DNA of 64,000 nucleotides from Eremophila alpestris peregrina (lineage: Eukaryota; Chordata; Aves; Passeriformes; Alaudidae), in assembly GCA_009792885.1 (NCBI GenBank), contig WMCF01000089.1, positions 506,239-570,238 on the forward strand, read 5' to 3'. The notes below the pieces were generated by a model. It ran no database searches. It was not told the DNA's origin and saw nothing but the letters and a program-made list of their open reading frames with translations. Positions 61,801 through 64,000 of the stretch are shown here, piece after piece (positions within the stretch are counted from its first letter, which is position 1; every line of letters begins with the position of its first letter). Both the position numbers and the translations under genes were made by a program.

Positions 61801-63550
61801 GTTGGTCTCTAGTGCTCTGTTTTAAAGCATCATTTGCAACCTTACATTCACTGGAAGTTGTTAGAATTGTTTTAATATTTTGATGAAACACAGAAGTTGG
61901 TTATTATTTTACTTGTATAGTTTTAAAGTCTTCTGTCAAACTGTTAGATTGTGACCAAAGTGCTGCTTGGCTTTTGAGTGGGTTTGGGCTGTTTCTGCCT
62001 TTTTTTAAAGGAGGCTGATGTTTAAGAACTGTGGAAAAAGTCAGACTGTTCCAAGCACCTATGTGTTTTTATTGTTGGATAAGAAGTAGCTCAGGTCTGC
62101 GTGGTCCTTTATGAGAAAATTAGTTGTATGCAGAGCTGCACTTCTTCCCTAATATTTCTTCATATTGTTTTTGTGTAATTGAGCCTGATAGAAATTTACA
62201 TGCTTTTCTAACATGTTTAATGTTCTTGCCCTCTCCAGTTCAACGCATGGTCTTGGACAATCAGGAACCGATTCTTAACAGACTCAAGGACATAAGAAAG
62301 GTAAATCTGAAAAAGAAATACGATTTTTTAAATATTTTTTTTAGCAAGTACAGAGTTCCCTTTCTTACAGAAAAAGTGAGTCATTGGTTACCCCCTAAAC
62401 AGGCTCCAGGGTTGAGAAGCTAAATGCTTGAACTGAAGTTTGTTTCTGTTTCTGATATTCTCTAGGCATAGAGGACATGATTACTAAGTGCAGAAGTATT
62501 TTGGATTTTGCTTCACAATATCTTTTTGCCAACTGCAATGTCATTTATTTTCCTTTATTTTGGTAGACTTCAATACGTCAGATGAATCAAACGAGATTTT
62601 ACATTGTGGAAAACAGTAAATCCATTGTCCAAGTAAATTTATTTGTTGGTGGCCTTCCACCTCAGCTTTCCCCTGAAGAATACACAAATATTCTCAAGGA
62701 AGAATTAGCTATCAAAAGTAAGTAAACAGGTATATTTTCAGACACATTAACTTGTACAGAACAAAATGTAGTAGCATCATTACTCATTTTTCTTAAGATT
62801 TTAATGGTTCTGATTTTTAAAAACCATTCTGCCTTTTACTCTCATATGGGCTTTTTTAATCATTTTAACATGCTTGCAGTTGCAGGAGAGATGTAACAGC
62901 TCATTATTTACAAAATAATTATTACGTTACTCCAGTTATATGTGACTACACCTTTTATTTTTCGTATGTTTGTGTGAAAAAGCATCTTAGAAGAATTATA
63001 CATACCTTGTGCAGAATATCCCTTGCACTCTTTGCCTGGACCATTCTCCATGTTAGCCATGAGCTCTGTGCCCCCATCATGGAGAAGTATGAGCAGTGTG
63101 TGCACACACATATGGACAAACACTCAGGGAAAATAATTTATTTTTCAAAGAAGTGTAATTGAATTTTCATCATATTCCTTCAACCAATACTTTGTATAAA
63201 CAGTATCAGGAATGTGTCATGCTTTTTGTTGCAGGAAACAAAGCATTTTTCCCAATCTTTTATGTCACTTCAAGAGGAATTAAACTTGAAATGCCAGAAA
63301 GAATTCTTAGTCACCTTTTATGAAAATCAGTTTAGCTTTTCTTACTTGCAAAGTAAACATGAGAGGGAAAGTGTTAGCTGGAGGTTCTCCCTGTATTTGT
63401 ATAACTTTTAATATTTATTTATATTATATTTATGTAACTTTTTTAAATACTTTAAATATTTACTCTAAATGTACCCAAGGTTTTATGTGTTTATATTTTT
63501 ACCCTTTGCAGCAAATGTAGTATCTGTGAGTCATGTTTATCAAGCACAAG
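4031..63550 (+). CDS. DGKQ: DGKQ, diacylglycerol kinase theta, 5' part (14 coding exons; gene span with introns)
   Basis: DGK theta phosphorylates diacylglycerol to phosphatidic acid, ending DAG signals at membranes and in the nucleus. The joined exons give 512 codons plus one base, about half of the roughly 940-residue mammalian protein. Order: Gly/Ser/Pro-rich leader 1-36; C1-1 about 37-84 (H37, C50, C53, C65, C68, H73, C76, C84); C1-2 98-144 (H98, C111, C114, C125, C128, H133, C136, C144); C1-3 160-210 (H160, C173, C176, C191, C194, H199, C202, C210); acidic/Ser-Thr linker 249-271; RA-like region about 272-470; pre-catalytic segment to 512. Three C1 domains plus an RA domain is the architecture specific to the theta isoform. 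Strings such as FIWGLAGYQCE, CSDCRQCHQDGH and LFVGGLPP match mammalian DGKQ as I remember it. Every junction is GT-AG with matching phase. The kinase domain and stop lie outside the window. Confidence 0.97.
4230..4640. other. Start of DGKQ intron 1: GC end, then irregular AT-rich block
   Basis: The CpG island ends near 4290 and the base composition then swings sharply to A-rich DNA. From about 4365 to 4620 short motifs recur at uneven spacing: AGTACTAAA at about 4371, 4408 and 4518, and GGTAGT...AAAATTCT (second position ambiguous) at 4479 and 4549, 70 bases apart. A TAATAATAAT run closes the block near 4600-4610. It looks like a degenerate minisatellite; no known family is recognised. Confidence 0.4.
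4641..14914. other. DGKQ intron 1, left part: no gene seen
   Basis: Ordinary AT-rich intron sequence. Contents seen: T-runs at about 5611-5627 and 10505-10540, a 35-bp direct duplication at 6526-6612, and a G-run near 8197-8204. The block at 4640-4910 is GC-richer with one open frame of 93 codons but has no recognisable product. No tRNA, exon or named repeat could be supported. Confidence 0.5.
6526..6612. repeat. Perfect 35-bp direct tandem duplication
   Basis: Bases 6526-6560 and 6578-6612 are identical over 35 positions, starting at GTTTTGCAGTGG and ending at TCTGCAGGTT, with a period of 52 bases. The absence of mismatches points to a recent duplication, possibly polymorphic. Confidence 0.9.
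14915..15618 (+). mobile_element. CR1 LINE 3' end, plus strand, intron 1
   Basis: Starts in the RT region with GGGCAAGGTGCTGCAACTGG and runs through GACTGCATCCAAAGCAGTGT and CCCAGCACAAGAAGACATTG to the tail ATTTTATGATTCTCTGATG. It is 5'-truncated and frameshifted. It lies in the same orientation as DGKQ. Confidence 0.9.
15619..17046. other. DGKQ intron 1 between two CR1 copies: nothing recognised
   Basis: A somewhat GC-richer stretch with overlapping open frames of about 150 codons: minus 15606-16067 and plus 16271-16714. Neither has a recognisable domain, a conserved motif or splice signals fitting DGKQ. I treat both as chance. Confidence 0.4.
17047..17728 (-). mobile_element. CR1 LINE 3' end, minus strand, intron 1
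   Basis: Begins with the typical antisense CR1 3' end, AATCACAGAATAGTTTGGAT, and continues through CAACCTGACCTTGAATGTTC and AGCTGAATAATCCCAAGTCT to CCCCAAGTGCTTCTCAGCAG. It is about 680 bases, moderately divergent and antisense to DGKQ. Confidence 0.92.
17729..28464. other. DGKQ intron 1, right part: no gene seen
   Basis: About 10.7 kb of AT-rich intron. A 175-codon minus-strand frame at 23698-24225 overlaps a 103-codon plus-strand frame at 23723-24034 in a GC-richer patch; neither shows a known domain. A TAATAATAAT run occurs near 25775-25790 and an A-run at about 27237-27249. No repeat family could be named with confidence. Confidence 0.45.
28465..28544 (+). CDS. DGKQ: DGKQ coding exon 2: second half of C1-1
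   Basis: Residues 67-93, entered in phase 1 and left in phase 0. The acceptor is TTTCCACAG and the donor AGG|GTGAGT. It encodes VCNFMSHEKCLKNVKIPC and then a short linker, supplying C68, H73, C76 and C84 of the first zinc finger. It is separated from exon 1 by a 24.2-kb intron that cuts the Val codon between C65 and C68. Confidence 0.96.
31800..32098 (+). mobile_element. CR1 LINE 3' end, plus strand, intron 2
   Basis: The segment GGGGTAATGGTTTTAAACTA, then GATGCCCCATCCCTGGAAGT, then GAGCAACCTGATCTAATTGA, ending TTCCAACCCAAGACATTCTG, is the standard CR1 3' end. About 300 bases remain. A 172-codon minus-strand frame at 31651-32169 is antisense to it and not a gene. Confidence 0.88.
34757..34812. 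repeat. (TA)n / (TATG)n compound microsatellite
   Basis: Two TA tracts separated by a short T-run, followed by about four TATG units. This is a compound simple repeat likely to vary in length between individuals. Confidence 0.9.
35983..36005. repeat. C-rich tract, potential G-quadruplex on the minus strand
   Basis: Runs of six, six and eight C are separated by AT and G. The minus strand therefore has enough G-runs for a quadruplex, since the eight-base run can be split. It stands out in AT-rich intron. Confidence 0.7.
38292..38391 (+). CDS. DGKQ: DGKQ coding exon 3: first half of C1-2
   Basis: Residues 94-126 plus one base (phase 0 to phase 1). It starts VPVAHCFGPPG and gives H98, C111, C114 and C125 of the second C1 domain. 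The donor is GAAG|GTAACT. The frame runs on past the exon end, but homology stops exactly at the donor. Confidence 0.96.
38392..43049. other. DGKQ intron 3: contains an ERVL-type solo LTR
   Basis: A 4.7-kb AT-rich intron. Apart from the LTR at 39633-40234 there is a T-run near 40637-40647 and otherwise nothing I recognise. Confidence 0.5.
39633..40234 (-). mobile_element. Avian ERVL-type solo LTR, minus strand
   Basis: About 600 bases bounded by TG and CA. Landmarks in order on the + strand: GTTGTGGTTTGACCCC, AACTCATGGGCTGAGATAAA, CCTTTGGCCAGTTTGGGTCA, and GAAGAAAATTAACTCTACCC near the end. This is the layout of a very common avian ERVL LTR, which I know with its transcription sense on the strand opposite to DGKQ. 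No internal viral genes or second LTR are present, so it is a solo LTR left by recombination. No clear target-site duplication is seen at these ends, so the boundaries may be off by a few bases. Confidence 0.85.
43050..43135 (+). CDS. DGKQ: DGKQ coding exon 4: second half of C1-2
   Basis: Residues 127-155 (phase 1 to phase 0). It encodes VCELHVHTDC and then FACSDCRQCHQDGH, with C128, H133, C136 and C144 as zinc ligands. The acceptor is TGCTTTTAG and the donor CAC|GTAAGT. The Cys/His-rich stretch joining C1-2 to C1-3 is one of the best-conserved parts of the theta isoform. Confidence 0.96.
43136..43846. other. DGKQ intron 4: nothing recognised
   Basis: A 711-base AT-rich intron between the exons of C1-2 and C1-3. 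No repeat or gene is visible. Confidence 0.6.
43847..43972 (+). CDS. DGKQ: DGKQ coding exon 5: most of C1-3
   Basis: Residues 156-197, phase 0 at both ends. It encodes DTYHHHWREGN, then CEFCKKTCGSS and the CEWCG knuckle, giving H160, C173, C176, C191 and C194. The human protein has four His here where this one has Tyr plus three His. The donor is CTG|GTAGGT. Unlike C1-1 and C1-2, no intron falls between the two cysteines of the knuckle. Confidence 0.96.
43973..45344. other. DGKQ intron 5: nothing recognised
   Basis: A 1.4-kb AT-rich intron. A T-run occurs at about 44702-44712. No repeat family or gene could be supported. Confidence 0.6.
45345..45498 (+). CDS. DGKQ: DGKQ coding exon 6: end of C1-3 and following linker
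   Basis: Residues 198-248 plus one base (phase 0 to phase 1). It supplies H199, C202 and C210, which complete the third zinc finger, then ECTFGRLRNMILPPNCVQLF and FSKLHCFRISEN, matching the GRLR...LPP...FRI region of human DGKQ. The acceptor is GTTTATAG and the donor TCAG|GTAAAA. Confidence 0.95.
47119..47144. repeat. Perfect inverted repeat, 11-bp arms, 4-base loop
   Basis: The arm CTATACTATAC at 47119-47129 pairs fully with 47134-47144 around the loop AGAG. It lies 12 bases before a second perfect hairpin. Confidence 0.9.
47157..47187. repeat. Perfect inverted repeat, 13-bp arms, 5-base loop
   Basis: The arm AGATCTCATTTCT at 47157-47169 pairs fully with 47175-47187 around the loop AACAC. 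There are no mismatches, which is unusual in otherwise old-looking sequence. Confidence 0.92.
47463..47997 (-). mobile_element. Probable solo LTR with imperfect 6-bp target duplication, minus strand
   Basis: A 535-base element that on the minus strand starts TGTAGGAGAAGG and ends GCTGCAACA, giving TG...CA ends. Minus-strand AATAAA signals lie at 47894-47899 and 47541-47546; the second is about 80 bases from the 3' end, as expected for an LTR polyadenylation signal. The flanks are CTCCAC (47457-47462) and CTCTAC (47998-48003), a 6-base duplication with one difference, typical of beta-retrovirus-like (ERVK) integration. No internal viral genes are present. Family assignment is inferred, not matched to a library. 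Confidence 0.65.
48336..48884 (-). pseudogene. Coding-like minus-strand frame, unidentified, interrupted
   Basis: On the minus strand one frame stays open for 96 codons (48884-48597), meets a TAA at 48594-48596, and stays open for another 86 codons to the stop at 48333-48335. Part reads NHQLGKNYACTSQL and later ATLGELNEPAIT, which looks like plausible protein but matches nothing I recognise. No start codon, splice signals or partner exons can be assigned. It could be a decayed retrocopy or transposon ORF, or simply chance in a GC-richer patch. The low confidence reflects that. Confidence 0.25.
49181..49257. repeat. T/G-rich low-complexity tract ending in (TG)n
   Basis: Alternating T-runs and short G-runs (GGG, GGGG, GG, GG, GGG) followed by about seven TG units. 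It sits at the right edge of the GC-richer block of intron 6. Confidence 0.8.
50547..50615 (+). CDS. DGKQ: DGKQ coding exon 7: acidic/Ser-Thr linker
   Basis: Residues 249-271 plus one base, phase 1 at both ends, so skipping it would keep the frame. It encodes EEDDDVDGSTQGSTKDIQIS and a short tail: low-complexity, probably disordered, with several possible phosphorylation sites. Its length is close to that of the poorly conserved human segment before GKQTLKIFDG. The acceptor is TTTTACAG and the donor TCAA|GTAAGC. Confidence 0.88.
52533..52580. repeat. Purine (GGAA/GAAA)n tract
   Basis: An almost pure A/G stretch of GGAA and GAAA units on the + strand. It is a simple repeat. Confidence 0.8.
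54497..54616 (+). mobile_element. CR1 LINE 3' tail, plus strand, intron 7
   Basis: A short CR1 tail with CTGAGCAACCTGATCTAGTG and TCCAACCCCAACTATTTTAT followed by AATTCTGTGG. About 120 bases. Confidence 0.7.
54790..54850 (-). mobile_element. CR1 LINE 3' tail, minus strand, intron 7
   Basis: AGAGTCACAGAATGGTTTGA and then AGAAGGGACCTCTAAGATGA match the antisense CR1 3' end. It faces the plus-strand CR1 tail about 175 bases upstream. Only about 60 bases are clear. Confidence 0.65.
55531..55585. repeat. AT-rich inverted repeat, 19-bp arms with one mismatch
   Basis: 55531-55549 (GTATTTTATTCTGTATATA) pairs with 55567-55585 with a single mismatch, around a 17-base loop. It could be a small terminal-inverted-repeat relic or a product of template switching. 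Confidence 0.85.
56056..56156 (+). CDS. DGKQ: DGKQ coding exon 8: start of the RA-like region
   Basis: Residues 272-305 (phase 1 to phase 0). It encodes SKQTLKIFDGNDAVKRNQF and then RLISVPRIAKNEEVV, close to the human sequence. The acceptor is CCATTCAG and the exon itself opens with GTAAAC, a donor-like string. The regular donor is GTG|GTAAGA. Confidence 0.96.
56157..57640. other. DGKQ intron 8: nothing recognised
   Basis: A 1.5-kb AT-rich intron with a T-run at about 57484-57494. No repeat family or gene could be supported. Confidence 0.6.
57641..57864 (+). CDS. DGKQ: DGKQ coding exon 9: RA-like region
   Basis: The largest exon seen here: codons 306-379 plus two bases (phase 0 to phase 2). 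It starts EAALRAYY, runs through a variable stretch rich in Gln, Asp and Asn, and ends VPEAWIIRAKPKDEEVIRIY and PAWL. The two ends align well with human DGKQ; the middle does not, as expected for a loop. The acceptor is TGTTTTAG and the donor AAA|GTGAGT. Confidence 0.96.
57865..58667. other. DGKQ intron 9: nothing recognised
   Basis: An 803-base AT-rich intron inside the RA-domain coding region. No feature is visible beyond the splice sites. Confidence 0.6.
58668..58758 (+). CDS. DGKQ: DGKQ coding exon 10: RA domain core
   Basis: Residues 380-410 (phase 2 to phase 0). It encodes KVGMAYVSLRVNKGSTVQTV and then IKEVLPLLGRQ, the first strands and helix of the annotated Ras-associating domain of DGK theta. 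The acceptor is TCTCCTTAG and the donor CAG|GTAAGT. Confidence 0.97.
58759..61068. other. DGKQ intron 10: CR1 copy and an unassigned GC-richer block
   Basis: A 2.3-kb intron. After the CR1 at 59180-59485, about 59490-60800 is richer in GC and carries three successive minus-strand open stretches (60458-60727, 60232-60441, 59896-60117) that match nothing I know. Confidence 0.5.
59180..59485 (-). mobile_element. CR1 LINE 3' end, minus strand, intron 10
   Basis: AAAATCACAGAATATCTCTA, then GGAAAGGGCCCATAAAAATC and CACTTCTTGAACTCTCACAG, mark an antisense CR1 tail. After about 59400 an older, deleted internal part seems to follow (TTAGTATCATCAGGAAACTC, then CATCCAGACAATTTATAAAA). Confidence 0.75.
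61069..61123 (+). CDS. DGKQ: DGKQ coding exon 11: RA domain
   Basis: Residues 411-428 plus one base (phase 0 to phase 1). It encodes TESLQNFKLVEVLMGSKQ, matching human ESPESFQLVEVAMG. It is only 55 bases, so it is easily missed by frame-based gene finding. The acceptor is TTTTGGCAG and the donor CAAG|GTAAGT. Confidence 0.95.
61124..62238. other. DGKQ intron 11: nothing recognised
   Basis: A 1.1-kb AT-rich intron. No repeat or gene could be named. Confidence 0.6.
62239..62300 (+). CDS. DGKQ: DGKQ coding exon 12: RA domain
   Basis: Residues 429-449 (phase 1 to phase 0). It starts VQRMVLDNQEPILNRLKDIR, matching human VQRTMLMDEQPLLDRLQDIR. The acceptor is CCTCTCCAG and the donor AAG|GTAAAT. The intron after it is only 266 bases, the shortest in the window. 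Confidence 0.96.
62567..62717 (+). CDS. DGKQ: DGKQ coding exon 13: end of RA domain and pre-catalytic segment
   Basis: Residues 450-499 plus one base (phase 0 to phase 1). It encodes QTRFYIVENSK, which closes the RA domain, and then VNLFVGGLPPQLSPEEYTNI, nearly identical to human SLFVGGLPPGLSPEEY. The LFVGGLPP string resembles the first strand of an RRM-type fold. The acceptor is TTTTGGTAG and the donor AAAA|GTAAGT. Confidence 0.97.
62718..63511. other. DGKQ intron 13: nothing recognised
   Basis: A 794-base AT-rich intron. Short open frames on both strands near 63000 are not supported as genes. Confidence 0.6.
63512..63550 (+). CDS. DGKQ: DGKQ coding exon 14: pre-catalytic segment
   Basis: Residues 500-512 plus one base, phase 1 at both ends. 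It encodes TNVVSVSHVYQAQ, matching human ATVVSVSHIYSSQ. The acceptor is CCCTTTGCAG and the donor CAAG|GTAAGC. At 39 bases it is a near-microexon and is supported by homology and phase. The next exon, expected to begin within a Gly codon, is not in the window. Confidence 0.93.
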
Positions 63551-64000
63551 GTAAGCATTAAAATTTTTAGTCTTGCAAACAATGTCTGTGTTCAAATCTG
63601 CAGCTTAATACTAGAGGCTGGAAGCTCAGAGTATGTTAATCTCACTGCATAAGCAAAAAGCCCTTCAGGTAAAATGTAACACATTGTATTTATGAAGAGC
63701 AGCGAATCAGTGTTACCTTGTTAAAAAAAAGTTGAAAGTTTGGCTTCATGCCTTGTGTACCAGAAGGCGGTAATATTTCATCATGAAAATGAGCTTTGAA
63801 GTTGCACTTCAACTGAATAATCTAACACCGCAGATCTGTTATAAATCCTTCTCTTTGACTTTGAGAATACTAAAATTTGGTACTGCTTTTGGACTCGGTG
63901 GGACTGTTTCATAGTCACTGATTCCTAGCAGTGTTGTTAACAGCGAGAATTCAGTGGCTGAAAGTTGAAGAAAATTAACGCATTCATCCTTTGAGCTGTT
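63551..64000. other. Start of DGKQ intron 14, running off the window
   Basis: Begins with the donor GTAAGC after exon 14. No further exon of the pre-catalytic or kinase region is found before the window ends. Confidence 0.7.

Noticed and set aside
1..64000. CRISPR arrays, operons, phage or plasmid genes
   Set aside because: Nothing of this kind is present. Gene structure, base composition and repeats are those of a vertebrate chromosome.

Overview
The window is vertebrate nuclear DNA, almost certainly from a bird. The evidence is the abundance of CR1 LINE remnants (ten recognised), an LTR of a widespread avian ERVL type, and a split gene with long AT-rich introns. There is no bacterial, plasmid or phage content.

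One protein-coding gene is supported: the 5' part of DGKQ, diacylglycerol kinase theta, on the + strand. Its CpG-island promoter and first exon lie at about 3.5-4.3 kb. Fourteen coding exons can be placed to the base between 4031 and 63550. They give 512 codons plus one base, all with GT-AG introns and consistent phases. They encode the N-terminal half: a Gly/Ser/Pro-rich leader, three C1 zinc fingers, an acidic/Ser-Thr linker, the Ras-associating (RA) region and the start of the segment before the kinase domain. The catalytic and accessory domains and the stop codon lie beyond the right edge. Intron 1 alone is 24.2 kb.

Layout: 1-2530 holds three CR1 pieces in alternating orientation. 2531-3519 has nothing recognised. 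3520-3795 is a CpG-rich CR1 fragment running into the DGKQ promoter. 4031-4229 is exon 1. Intron 1 holds an irregular AT-rich block, a 35-bp tandem duplication and two CR1 copies. Exons 2-14 follow at 28.5, 38.3, 43.1, 43.9, 45.4, 50.6, 56.1, 57.7, 58.7, 61.1, 62.3, 62.6 and 63.5 kb. Intron 3 has an antisense ERVL-type solo LTR. Intron 6 has a second antisense solo LTR with an imperfect 6-bp target duplication, set in a GC-richer block with coding-like minus-strand frames and two perfect hairpins.

The most informative points are these. C1-1 and C1-2 are cut at the same codon position and phase, a trace of exon duplication. A CR1 fragment is absorbed into the promoter CpG island. An RRM-like motif follows the RA domain. 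The LTR and hairpin block in intron 6 is unexplained. I found no evidence for a new multi-gene system; the rest is ordinary intron sequence.
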